Source: Sva-07 sp963741755 (lineage in GTDB: Bacteria; Actinomycetota; Acidimicrobiia; Acidimicrobiales; Ilumatobacteraceae). Taken from it: a DNA stretch of 64,000 bases. How positions within the stretch are numbered: the first letter of the stretch is position 1; every line of letters begins with the position of its first letter. The position numbers and the translations under genes are program-made. This document shows positions 46,295-54,638 of this stretch, piece by piece. The DNA lies in assembly GCA_963741755.1 (NCBI GenBank), contig CAVUJG010000004.1:62001-126000 (forward strand), in the 5' to 3' direction. The notes beneath the pieces were generated by a model. That model had not been told where the DNA came from. It saw only the letters and a list, made by a program, of their open reading frames with translations, and made no database searches.

Positions 46295-47341
46295 GTGAGC
46301 GAGTTCGAGGTTGGCGTCCGCACACCGTCCGCCGCCCGCGCCGCGTTCGCCGACGGTGCAACGGCCGGCGCCGGCAGCCTCCCGCACCTCGACCCGGTGG
46401 CCGCCGCAGCGTTCTCGATCGGCGAGTTCGACATCGCCACGATCCCCACGACACCTCGTCGATCGCATCACGAACTGATGCTCGGACAGGCGCTGGCCGG
46501 CGTGAAAGGTGTCAGTCTCGCCGCCGACGGCAGCATCATCGTCGACTCGGCGAACGTGAAGCCGCACGCGACGGTCACCACCGACATCGAGCACGAGGCG
46601 TTCACCGGCATGCGATCGTTCCTCGACCTTGCCGACAAGGTGCGTCTCGACGGCGCCGCGGTCAAGTGGCAGTTCGTCGGACCCGTCACGCTCGGCGTTG
46701 CACTCCATCGCGCCGGCCTCGACCGCGAGACGGCGTTCGATCTCGCACTCTCCACCGTGCGTGACCGATTGTCGGCGTTGTCGGCCGTCGTCACCGCCGC
46801 CTTGCCGAACTCGAAGCAGATGGTCGTGCTCGACGAACCGTGGTTCGCCGAGCTGATGCAGCCCGGCTTTCCGATCCCGCCCGACGAGGCGATCGATCGG
46901 ATGTCGAGTGCGATGGCCGCCCTTCCCGCGGACACGCTCACCGGCGTGCATTGTTGCGCGCCGTGCGACGTCGCAACCCTCCTCGCGTCCGGCCCGAACG
47001 TCGTCTCGCTGCCGGTGTCGACCGAGTTGGTCGACTGGGTCGGCTACCTGACGCGCTTCCTCTCCGACGGCGGCGTCATCGCCTGGGGTGTCATCCCCAC
47101 CGACGGTCCGGTCGGCTCGACGTCGGAACGCCAGTGGCGTGCGTTGAGCGATGTGTGGTGCAAGCTGGTGCAGCTCGGCTGCGACCCGGTTCTGCTGCGT
47201 CGCCAGAGCCTCGTGACGCCGCAGTGCGGGCTGGCGTTGCACTCGGTATCCGTTGCGCGCCGGATCGCCCGGCTCACTGCCGAGGTCGGCAAGCGCGTCC
47301 AGGACCAGTCGGCAGCGACGCGTTTCGCCCTCGGCGCCTGA
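46295..47341 (+). CDS. MetE/UROD-superfamily zinc protein (methionine synthase-like)
   Basis: 348 residues from a GTG at 46295, with the Shine-Dalgarno sequence GGGAGGTG five bases upstream. The zinc ligands of cobalamin-independent methionine synthase are suggested by LTGVHCCAPCDV (His and Cys) and by the late SLVTPQCGLAL (Cys). It is only the size of the C-terminal MetE half. The N-terminal half is absent. Such stand-alone proteins may methylate or demethylate thiols, and the substrate here is unknown. The stop is followed at once by a family 1 palindrome. Confidence 0.75.
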   Translation: MSEFEVGVRTPSAARAAFADGATAGAGSLPHLDPVAAAAFSIGEFDIATIPTTPRRSHHELMLGQALAGVKGVSLAADGSIIVDSANVKPHATVTTDIEHEAFTGMRSFLDLADKVRLDGAAVKWQFVGPVTLGVALHRAGLDRETAFDLALSTVRDRLSALSAVVTAALPNSKQMVVLDEPWFAELMQPGFPIPPDEAIDRMSSAMAALPADTLTGVHCCAPCDVATLLASGPNVVSLPVSTELVDWVGYLTRFLSDGGVIAWGVIPTDGPVGSTSERQWRALSDVWCKLVQLGCDPVLLRRQSLVTPQCGLALHSVSVARRIARLTAEVGKRVQDQSAATRFALGA

Positions 47342-47373
47342 CGTACGCCTGGTGTCGGACACCACGTGTACGT
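47341..47373. repeat. Palindrome family 1, divergent copy
   Basis: ACGTACGCCTGGTGTC then G then GACACC with ACGTGTACGT; two arm mismatches. It begins on the last base of the preceding stop codon and lies 39 bp before the ligA start. Confidence 0.75.
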
Positions 47374-47411
47374 GAGCAGGCTCACGTGTTGACGTCGTAG
47401 CCTCGGCGACG

Positions 47412-49475
47412 ATGACCGAGCATCCTGACGACGAGACCGCTCCGGCGGTGCGAGTCGACGAACTCCGGGCGCAGATCGCCCATCACAACGAGCGGTACCA
47501 CACGCTCGACGATCCCGAGATCAGCGACGCCGACTACGACGCACTCGTCCGCGAACTCCGCCAGCTCGAAGCGGACCATCCGGACCTGGTCAGCGACGAC
47601 TCGCCGACCGGTCTCGTCGGCGGAGCGATCAGTGCCACCTTCTCGCCGGTCACCCATCGGGTGGCGATGATGAGCCTCGACAACGCGATGGACGCCGACG
47701 AGCTGCGTGCCTGGGCCGACCGCGTGACGAAGGGTCTCGATGGCGCGGTGCCGACGTTCGTGTGCGAGTTGAAGTTCGACGGCCTGGCGATCAGCCTGCG
47801 CTACGAGAACGGTCGATTCGTGCAGGCCGCGACACGCGGCGATGGACGCGTCGGCGAGGACGTGACCGCCAACGTCGCAACGATCGGCGACGTACCCCAC
47901 GTGCTCCCCGACGGCGCTCCCGAGGTGGTCGAGGTCCGCGGCGAGGTCTACATGACGCGTTCGAGCTTCGAGCAGCTCAACGAGCGCGCCGTGGCGGCGG
48001 GGGAGAAGACGTTCGTCAACCCGCGCAACTCGGCGGCGGGGAGCCTCCGCCAGAAGGACCCTGCGATCACCGCCAGCCGGAACCTGTCGTTCTTCAGCTA
48101 TCAGCTCGGCGAGGTGATCGGCGGCCCCGAGTTCACGAGTCATGTCGCCATGCTGGACTTCGCGGCCGGCCTGGGCTTCGCCGTCAACGACCACGTGCGG
48201 ACCTTCACGACGATCGACGAGGTTGCTTCGCACTGTCTGCACTGGCAGGAGCATCGCCACGACCTCGACTACGAGATCGATGGTGTGGTGATCAAGCTCG
48301 ACGACACCGCGCAACGAGAGCGTCTCGGTGTCACCTCGCGGGCGCCTCGCTGGGCGATTGCGTACAAGTTCCCGCCGGAGGAGCGCACCACACTGCTGCG
48401 CGACATCATGGTCTCGGTCGGCCGCACCGGTCGTGCGACACCGTTCGCCGTGCTCGAGCCGGTCTTCGTCGGCGGATCGACGGTGGGCATGGCAACGTTG
48501 CACAACCAGGATCAGGTGGCGGTGAAGGACGTGCGCCCCGGCGACACGGTCGTCGTGCGCAAGGCCGGCGACGTGATCCCCGAGGTCGTCGGCCCGGTGC
48601 TGTCGCTCCGTCCGAAGGGCAGCCGGCCATGGGCGTTCCCGACGCACTGCCCGCGCTGCGCCAATCCGCTCGTGCGTCCGCAAGGCGAGTCCGACACTCG
48701 TTGCGTCGCTCCCGACTGTCCCGCCCAGCGTGACCAGAAGATCGCGTACTTCGCGTCCCGAGGCGGCATGGACATCGAAGGTCTCGGCGAGCAGATGGTC
48801 GAAAAGCTGACCGCAGCCGGGCTCGTGCGTGATCCGGCCGACCTCTACTCGCTGACGGTCGAGCAGCTCGTCGAACTCGACCGGGTCGGCCCGACGAGCG
48901 CGCAGAACCTGGTCGACGAGATCGCGAAGTCGAAGCAACGGCCGCTGCCGAAGTTGCTCACCGCGCTCGGCGTGCGTCACCTCGGTCCGGCCGCGTCGCT
49001 GGCGTTGACGAACGAGTTCCACACGCTCGACGCGATCGTGTCGAAGTCGGTCGACGAGTTGGCCGCCGTCGAGGGTGTCGGCGAGGTGATCGCCACCACG
49101 ATCGTCAGCTGGTTCGGCCAGGAGACCAATCGGGCCTACATCGACCGGTTGCGTAGCGCCGGAGTGAACTTCGGGGATCCTGATGCTGCGGTTGCTGCAG
49201 CAGCCGCTCGCGCCGCAACACCGCAGACGCTCGAGGGCAAGACGGTCGTGGTGACGGGCACGCTCGCGAACTACAACCGCGAGCAAGCCGAGGAGGCGAT
49301 CACGTCGCGGGGCGGCAAGAGCCCGGGCAGTGTGAGCAAGAAGACGTTCGCGTTGGTCGTCGGCGAGTCCGCCGGCGCGAGCAAATTGACCAAGGCCGAA
49401 ACGCTCGGCGTCCCGATCCTCGACGACGCCGGCTTCGAGCACCTCCTCGCCACCGGCGAACTCCCGCCTTCCTGA
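47412..49475 (+). CDS. ligA: NAD-dependent DNA ligase
   Basis: 687 residues, the usual length. The adenylated Lys at about residue 121 lies in ELKFDGLAISL. RGEVYMTRSSFEQLN and NPRNSAAGSLRQKDP follow in the adenylation domain. An OB fold is next, then a four-Cys zinc finger (CPRCANPLVRP, RCVAPDCPAQRDQKI), helix-hairpin-helix repeats and a C-terminal BRCT domain (residues 605-680). It seals nicks using NAD during replication and repair. It ends at a nested hairpin before a convergent gene. Confidence 0.97.
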   Translation: MTEHPDDETAPAVRVDELRAQIAHHNERYHTLDDPEISDADYDALVRELRQLEADHPDLVSDDSPTGLVGGAISATFSPVTHRVAMMSLDNAMDADELRAWADRVTKGLDGAVPTFVCELKFDGLAISLRYENGRFVQAATRGDGRVGEDVTANVATIGDVPHVLPDGAPEVVEVRGEVYMTRSSFEQLNERAVAAGEKTFVNPRNSAAGSLRQKDPAITASRNLSFFSYQLGEVIGGPEFTSHVAMLDFAAGLGFAVNDHVRTFTTIDEVASHCLHWQEHRHDLDYEIDGVVIKLDDTAQRERLGVTSRAPRWAIAYKFPPEERTTLLRDIMVSVGRTGRATPFAVLEPVFVGGSTVGMATLHNQDQVAVKDVRPGDTVVVRKAGDVIPEVVGPVLSLRPKGSRPWAFPTHCPRCANPLVRPQGESDTRCVAPDCPAQRDQKIAYFASRGGMDIEGLGEQMVEKLTAAGLVRDPADLYSLTVEQLVELDRVGPTSAQNLVDEIAKSKQRPLPKLLTALGVRHLGPAASLALTNEFHTLDAIVSKSVDELAAVEGVGEVIATTIVSWFGQETNRAYIDRLRSAGVNFGDPDAAVAAAAARAATPQTLEGKTVVVTGTLANYNREQAEEAITSRGGKSPGSVSKKTFALVVGESAGASKLTKAETLGVPILDDAGFEHLLATGELPPS

Positions 49476-49485
49476 ACCCGGTCGA

Positions 49486-49548
49486 GGTTCCCCGAGCCCG
49501 GGCCTCGCGGAACCAGCCTGGTTCCCGCAGCCCTGGGCGCGGGGAACC
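49486..49548. terminator. Nested hairpin between convergent genes
   Basis: Outer arms GGTTCCCCG (49486-49494) and CGGGGAACC (49540-49548) pair perfectly. Inside them an imperfect hairpin (49507-49528; arms GCGG-AACCAG and CTGGTTCCCGC) forms. It separates ligA from the facing membrane-protein gene and probably stops transcription from both sides. Confidence 0.6.
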
Positions 49549-49552
49549 ACGA

Positions 49553-50155
49553 TCAGATGACGTTGAACTCCCAGCGGTAGCTCAGGGCCTGCTCGGGGCC
49601 GTCCTCGATCCTCCAGAAGATGACCCGAACCTCGTGGAGCCCCTCGGTGAACGACTCGATCAGCGCGCCCTCGACCGGCTGGAACGAGATCACGTTGTTG
49701 CCCGGATCGAACACGGCGGTGGTCGGCAGGTCGACCTGTTGGCCCGGAGCCGCCTGCTCGAACGGGTCGACGTCGGACTGCCCGATCGTCGTCGTCGGCA
49801 GCTCGATGCCATCGATGACCAGACGAGCCTCGTAGCCGGACTGCAGGTCGACGACCACACGCTCTTGTTGGAGCACCTGCACGGCGTTCTCGACCGGCTG
49901 CACCGATTCGATCGCATCGGGACGGTCGACCCCGTCGTTTCCGGTCAGGGCAGTGGTGACGCCGAAGATCACCAGGATCAGCCCGAGCGCAATAGCCAGG
50001 CTGGCGATCAGCAGTCCTCGATCGAGCCGACGCTTCGGTGGGTCGGCCACAGCGTCATCGTCGGCGGGCGATTCGACGTCGTCGTGCGCCAGGGTGACAG
50101 CGCCGTCGACCTCTGCGGCATCGGGGTCGGTCACTCGATCGGTCACGTCTCCCAT
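49553..50155 (-). CDS. Membrane-anchored protein of unknown function
   Basis: 200 residues from the ATG at 50155. An acidic, disordered N-terminus of about 45 residues is followed by one helix (RGLLIASLAIALGLILVIFG). The remaining 125 residues are predicted beta-rich and probably outside the cell, with QVDLPTTAVFDPGNNVISF and VRVIFWRIEDGPEQAL. No family is recognised. It is divergent from the PASTA pseudokinase gene, with only about 50 bp between starts, so the two may share regulation. Confidence 0.65.
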   Translation of the reverse strand: MGDVTDRVTDPDAAEVDGAVTLAHDDVESPADDDAVADPPKRRLDRGLLIASLAIALGLILVIFGVTTALTGNDGVDRPDAIESVQPVENAVQVLQQERVVVDLQSGYEARLVIDGIELPTTTIGQSDVDPFEQAAPGQQVDLPTTAVFDPGNNVISFQPVEGALIESFTEGLHEVRVIFWRIEDGPEQALSYRWEFNVI

Positions 50156-50204
50156 GATGCCCGCCCTCCACGCGAGTTGCGCACCCGATAGCGTTTCGCC
50201 CGCT

Positions 50205-52454
50205 GTGGATCCTGACACACCCGACCCGACCCCAACCGGTGTGACGACGTTGGTCGGCCGCGTTCTTGACGACCGCTATCGCATCGAGAACGTGGTGAAC
50301 GCCGGCGCGAATGCGGTGATCACCGAAGCGATCGACACCGATGACAACCGGCCGGTGACCGTCAAGATCGTGCGTCCGGAACTCGCGGTCACGTCGGCGT
50401 TCCGACAGGCGTTTCGTCGGCAGGTCGAAGTGGCGATGTCGCTCAACCACCCCAACATCGCCAGCGTGCTCGGTTGGGGCGAGACCGAACTCGACGACGA
50501 GTCCACGTTGTACTGGGTCGTCGAATATCTCGGCGGGGGAAGCCTGCGCGACCTGTTCGACCGAGGGCGCCTCCTCGCCCCGTCGCAGGCGCTCGTCGTC
50601 GGGCTCGAAGCCTGCCGGGCCCTCGAGGCAGCGCACGGTCGCGGCATCATCCACACCGAGCTGACGCCATCGAAACTCGTGTTCGGCGAAGACGCACGGT
50701 TGCGGATCGCCGACTTCGCGATGGCGCAACTGCTCGGCGCCGAGGCCTGGGAGGAGCCGGCGACCGTCGCAACGCACGTCGCCCGATACGCATCGCCTGA
50801 GCAGGCGCTCAGCCTCGACGTCGACGAGAAGACCGACGTGTACGCGCTCTCGCTGTGTCTGATCGAGTCGATCACCGGCAAGGTGCCGTTCGCCGGCGAT
50901 TCCACGGTGTCGACGCTGGCGGGCCGCATCGGCAAATTGATGCCGGTCACCGCCGACATGGGCTCGCTGGCATCGGTGCTCGAACGCGGGGGCCGCCCCG
51001 ACTCCGACGATCGATGGACGGCGCCCGAGTTCGCGCAGGCCCTGGTGGCGGCCGCCGAGGCGCTGCCCAGACCCGAGCCGATTCCGGTGTTGGCGACCAG
51101 TCTGTTCGCGGCTTCGCTCGCGAATCGCGTCCAGCCGAACCCGCCAGTGGTGGCCGACGTCGAAACGACACCCGACGTCGAATCGGTATCGGAGGACGAA
51201 ACGACACCCGACGACGAATCGGTATCGGAGGACGAAACGACACCCGAAGACGAAACGGTGTCGGAGGACGAATCGTTGTCGGACGGCCTCACGGCGGAGC
51301 ACGGTGACGATTCGGGACCCGTCGTCGACGACCCCGGTCCGCCGCTCGGCGCCGCCATTCCGCTGCTGTTGCTGACCGACGTGGCCGATCCGCCGACCGG
51401 TGCGGTGCAGGTGGCCAACGAGCCGGAGTCCGCCGCAGCGGCCGTGTCGGAGGGTCCAGCACCGACCGCCGAGATGCCGGTGGCGCCCATCGATCCCACC
51501 CCGTCCGGGATCCTCTACGACGAGGAACAACCGAAGCGACCGTGGGGCAAGTACCTCGTGTTCGGGCTGATCGCCCTCATCGGCATCGGCCTGCTCAGCT
51601 ATGCGGGTTGGATGCTGCTGCGCACCAAGTCCTACGAGGTGCCCGACCTGACCGGCGTCGAAGAGTCGGTCGCGCTCAACGAGATCGCCGGCAACGGCTG
51701 GGTGGTCGAGACCGAGCGGGAACGCAGCGACGAAGTGCCCGAGATCGACCATGTCGTCCGGACTGTTCCGGTGGCGGGAGAAATGCTCGACGAGGGCGAG
51801 ACGTTCGTCATCGTGGTCAGCGATGGTTTCGAACTGCGCACGTTGCCGGAGCTGAGTGGCATGCCCGTGACCGACGCCGTTGCCACGCTCACCGAACTCC
51901 GACTGGTACCGAGCGAGGCCCCGGGCGAGTTCTCCGAGGACGTGCCAGCGGGCTCGGTCATCCGTTGGCAGGTGCAGGGCAATGCCGCGCTCACGGCCGG
52001 TGCCCAAGTGCTTCCCGACACGGTGATCGTGATCACTCCGTCGCTGGGGCCCGAACCGCGACCTGCGCCGGAGCTCGTGAATCTGACCGCGGCCGAAGCC
52101 ACCGCCGCGCTCGACGCGCTGCAGCTCGTCACAGCGCAGGGCGAGGACGTGTTCAGCAACGACATCGAGGTCGGACGCGTCGTCGTCCAGGCGCCGGCTC
52201 CGGGCACGCCGGTCGAGCGCGGCGGCACGGTGACCATCCAGCTGTCGAAGGGTCCCGACCTGGTCATCTTCCCCGACCTGACCGGGCTCACCTATCCCGC
52301 CGCACAGACGGCGCTGGCCGACGCCGGGTACGCCGTCAACAGCCTGCTCGGCACGACGGAAGGCATCTTCGTGTCGGCCTCGGTCGCCGGCGAGGAGATC
52401 CAGGCGGGCGCCACGTTCCCGCGCGACACCGGCGTCGACCTGATCTTCCTGTAA
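50205..52454 (+). CDS. PASTA-repeat protein kinase-like protein, probable pseudokinase
   Basis: 749 residues from a GTG at 50205. Residues 18-280 have the Ser/Thr kinase fold. The ATP lysine is kept (VTVKIV, Lys54), but the helix-C Glu is Gln73. The HRD-KxxN loop has become HTEL-TPSK (residues 150-157), DFG is DFA (170-172), and the glycine loop is NAGANAV. An acidic linker with three 12-residue repeats (320-355) and one membrane helix (about 449-471) follow. The rest is four PASTA domains, which in PknB bind peptidoglycan fragments. It is therefore likely to be a signalling scaffold rather than an active kinase. Divergent from a membrane protein of unknown function. Confidence 0.85.
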   Translation: MDPDTPDPTPTGVTTLVGRVLDDRYRIENVVNAGANAVITEAIDTDDNRPVTVKIVRPELAVTSAFRQAFRRQVEVAMSLNHPNIASVLGWGETELDDESTLYWVVEYLGGGSLRDLFDRGRLLAPSQALVVGLEACRALEAAHGRGIIHTELTPSKLVFGEDARLRIADFAMAQLLGAEAWEEPATVATHVARYASPEQALSLDVDEKTDVYALSLCLIESITGKVPFAGDSTVSTLAGRIGKLMPVTADMGSLASVLERGGRPDSDDRWTAPEFAQALVAAAEALPRPEPIPVLATSLFAASLANRVQPNPPVVADVETTPDVESVSEDETTPDDESVSEDETTPEDETVSEDESLSDGLTAEHGDDSGPVVDDPGPPLGAAIPLLLLTDVADPPTGAVQVANEPESAAAAVSEGPAPTAEMPVAPIDPTPSGILYDEEQPKRPWGKYLVFGLIALIGIGLLSYAGWMLLRTKSYEVPDLTGVEESVALNEIAGNGWVVETERERSDEVPEIDHVVRTVPVAGEMLDEGETFVIVVSDGFELRTLPELSGMPVTDAVATLTELRLVPSEAPGEFSEDVPAGSVIRWQVQGNAALTAGAQVLPDTVIVITPSLGPEPRPAPELVNLTAAEATAALDALQLVTAQGEDVFSNDIEVGRVVVQAPAPGTPVERGGTVTIQLSKGPDLVIFPDLTGLTYPAAQTALADAGYAVNSLLGTTEGIFVSASVAGEEIQAGATFPRDTGVDLIFL
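51162..51269 (+). repeat. 36-bp tandem repeat, three copies, coding
   Basis: Three near-identical 36-bp units at 51162, 51198 and 51234 encode ETTPDVESVSED-type acidic repeats of the pseudokinase linker. The units differ at a few positions, mostly in the last copy. Confidence 0.85.
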
Positions 52455-52556
52455 CCCCCGGTCGACGATCGGGAATCGACTCGGTCGCAGTCAAATCGCT
52501 ACGGTTCCGGGACCATGGCCGGCATCCGCCGGCCACTGGTTCGACAAGGAGCCACC

Positions 52557-53429
52557 ATGACCTCACTCGACGGACGAGTCGCGATCATCACCGGTGCGGG
52601 ACGCGGCATCGGTCGGGAGCACGCGCTGCTGTTCGCCGAAGAAGGTGCCAAGGTCGTCGTCAACGACCTCGGGGGAGCAAACGACGGCGAGGGCAGCGAC
52701 CAGACCCCCGCTGAGGAGGTGGCCGCCGAGATCCGTGCGATGGGAGGCGAGGCGATCGCCAACGCCGACGACGTCTCCGATTGGGAGGGCGCCCAACGCA
52801 TGATCAACGCAGCGATCGCCGAATTCGGTGACCTCGACATCCTCGTGAACAACGCCGGGATCTTGCGCGATCGGGTCATCGTCAACATGACCGAAGCCGA
52901 GTGGGATGCGGTCGTCGCGGTGCACCTCAAGGGCCACTTCGCCCCGACCCGTTGGGCGGCGGCGTACTGGCGCGAGGAGCACAAGGCAGGCCGTGGGAAG
53001 CGCCGCAATCTCGTCCACACCTCCAGCACGTCCGGGCTTTTCAGCAACCCCGGCCAGGCGAACTACGGCGCAGCGAAGTCGGGAATCGCCACGTTCAGTC
53101 AGATCGCGGCGAAGGAGTTGGCGCGCTACGACGTGCAGAGCAACTGCATCGCGCCCGGTGCCCGGACCCGCCTCACGCTGGCCACTCCTGGACTCGAAGA
53201 GATCATGACGCCGAAGGACGGCGTGTTCGACGAGTGGGATCCAGCCAACATCTCACCGCTCGTCGCCTATCTGAGCAGTGCGGCGTGCCAGTTCACCGGC
53301 GAGACGTTCTTCGCGCAGGGTGGTGTGGTCAAGCGGGTGCGTTCGTGGGAGATGGGCGACACCGTCGAGCAGCACGCCAAGTGGTCCGTCGACGACCTCG
53401 CTGCCGCCCTCGCCCCGCTCGCCGAGTGA
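52557..53429 (+). CDS. SDR family oxidoreductase (hydroxyacyl-CoA dehydrogenase-like)
   Basis: 290 residues from the ATG at 52557, with AAGGAG six bases upstream. TGAGRGIGREHALLFAEEGA is the NAD motif, NDLGGANDGEG follows as in the multifunctional-enzyme 2 branch, then NNAG and the catalytic YGAAKSG. The family oxidises 3-hydroxyacyl-CoA or hydroxysteroids. No related pathway genes surround it. It follows the PASTA protein by 100 bp and is convergent with the DJ-1-like gene. Confidence 0.88.
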   Translation: MTSLDGRVAIITGAGRGIGREHALLFAEEGAKVVVNDLGGANDGEGSDQTPAEEVAAEIRAMGGEAIANADDVSDWEGAQRMINAAIAEFGDLDILVNNAGILRDRVIVNMTEAEWDAVVAVHLKGHFAPTRWAAAYWREEHKAGRGKRRNLVHTSSTSGLFSNPGQANYGAAKSGIATFSQIAAKELARYDVQSNCIAPGARTRLTLATPGLEEIMTPKDGVFDEWDPANISPLVAYLSSAACQFTGETFFAQGGVVKRVRSWEMGDTVEQHAKWSVDDLAAALAPLAE

Positions 53430-53506
53430 CGAACACGGTGTACAGGGCACATCGCGTACGTCAGCGGATCGGGAACCGCTGGCTTGTCGCGACGTGCGTT
53501 TCGCAC

Positions 53507-53607
53507 CGATGAGCGAGGCGACCGGATACGGCGGTTTCGCTCATCGCAAGCCTCGAGAACCTCGCACCGATGAGCCAACCGACCGCATTCGGCGGTTTCG
53601 CTCATCG
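53507..53607. repeat. Twin 40-bp palindromes, locus 3 (family 2)
   Basis: Units at 53507-53546 and 53568-53607 with a 61-bp period, as at the other two loci. The units start CGATGAGCGAGGCGACC and CGATGAGCCAACCGACC. They lie between convergent genes. The flanks (about 53430-53506 and 53608-53692) hold no gene. Confidence 0.9.
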
Positions 53608-53692
53608 CATCGCTGATTTGCCGACACAGCGCCTGGCGCGCCCAATCCGCTGAAGGTCCAGGCACATCGCGTAGGTCAGCGCGCTCAGCGAG

Positions 53693-54334
53693 TCAGTGGC
53701 GCGCCTGCGCGTACTCGACCACACGCTCGACGACTGCGGCGCTGGCTTTGGCGGTCGAACCGCTGTCGAACGGTGGCTGCGGGTCGTATTCGATCATCAG
53801 CTGGGCGGCTTCGGCGGCGGTGCGGTCGACGAGGAGTTCGACGAGTCGTAGTGCCATGTCGATGCCGCTCGACACGCCCGCAGCGGTGATGATCCGGCGG
53901 TCGAGGTGCTCGACCACGCGCTCGCCGGTCGGGACGGCGCCGTGCTCGCTCAACACGTCGAGCGCACCCCAATGCGTCGTGGCAGTCAACCCCTCGAGCA
54001 GCCCGGCGGCGGCGAGCACGAGCGAACCGGTGCACACCGACGTCGTGAACGTGGTCGTGGAGTGCGCAGCGCGCACCCATTCGAGCACGCGTTCGTCGGT
54101 CATCAGCGCCCTCGTGCCGAAGCCGCCCGGGAACACCACGATGTCCGGCGACGCCAACTCTTCGAACGTTGCGTCGACCTCGATGCCGAGCATGCCGTTG
54201 TCGGAACGCACGACGCCGCGCTCGTGGCCGATGAACGTCACGTCGAAGTCCGGGATGCGCTGCAGGACCTCGTAGGGCCCGATGCCGTCGAGCGCCGTGA
54301 AGTGCGGGAACAGAGGGATCGCGATGCTGGTCAC
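53693..54334 (-). CDS. DJ-1/PfpI-family protein
   Basis: 213 residues from a GTG. The Cys nucleophile lies in TTSVCTGSLVLAAAGLL and the upstream VFPGGFGTRAL holds the partner strand. The start IAIPLFPHFTALDGIGPYEV and the ending are like isonitrile hydratases and the N-terminal domain of GlxA-type regulators, without a helix-turn-helix. The substrate is unknown. It is divergent from the DUF3107 gene across 44 bp. Confidence 0.82.
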   Translation of the reverse strand: MTSIAIPLFPHFTALDGIGPYEVLQRIPDFDVTFIGHERGVVRSDNGMLGIEVDATFEELASPDIVVFPGGFGTRALMTDERVLEWVRAAHSTTTFTTSVCTGSLVLAAAGLLEGLTATTHWGALDVLSEHGAVPTGERVVEHLDRRIITAAGVSSGIDMALRLVELLVDRTAAEAAQLMIEYDPQPPFDSGSTAKASAAVVERVVEYAQARH

Positions 54335-54378
54335 GCCGCCACGGTAGTGGCGCGCCAGGCCGCGGGTAGCGTGGCGCG

Positions 54379-54612
54379 GTGGACGTACGCATCGGAGTGA
54401 CCCAGGCCCCCCGCGAGATCAACATCGAACTCGCCGAAGACGCGGATCGCGACGAACTCAAGTCGCGCGTCGAGGCGGCGCTGGCCGGCGCGACCGATGT
54501 GCTGTGGATCACCGACAAGCGCGGCAAGGACGTCGCGATCCCGTCGGCGAAGATCGCCTACATCGAGCTCGGCTCGGCTGACGGCGACCGCAAAATCGGC
54601 TTCGGAGGCTGA
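54379..54612 (+). CDS. DUF3107 protein
   Basis: 77 residues from a GTG. DVRIGVTQAPREINIELAED and IPSAKIAYIELGSADGDRKI match DUF3107, a small actinobacterial protein of unknown function (Rv3208A/TB9.4 type). It directly precedes the ArsA-like gene with a gap below 30 bp, so the three genes form one unit. Confidence 0.88.
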   Translation: MDVRIGVTQAPREINIELAEDADRDELKSRVEAALAGATDVLWITDKRGKDVAIPSAKIAYIELGSADGDRKIGFGG

Positions 54613-54638
54613 CTCTGGGACCCGCCGGCCGACCGGGG

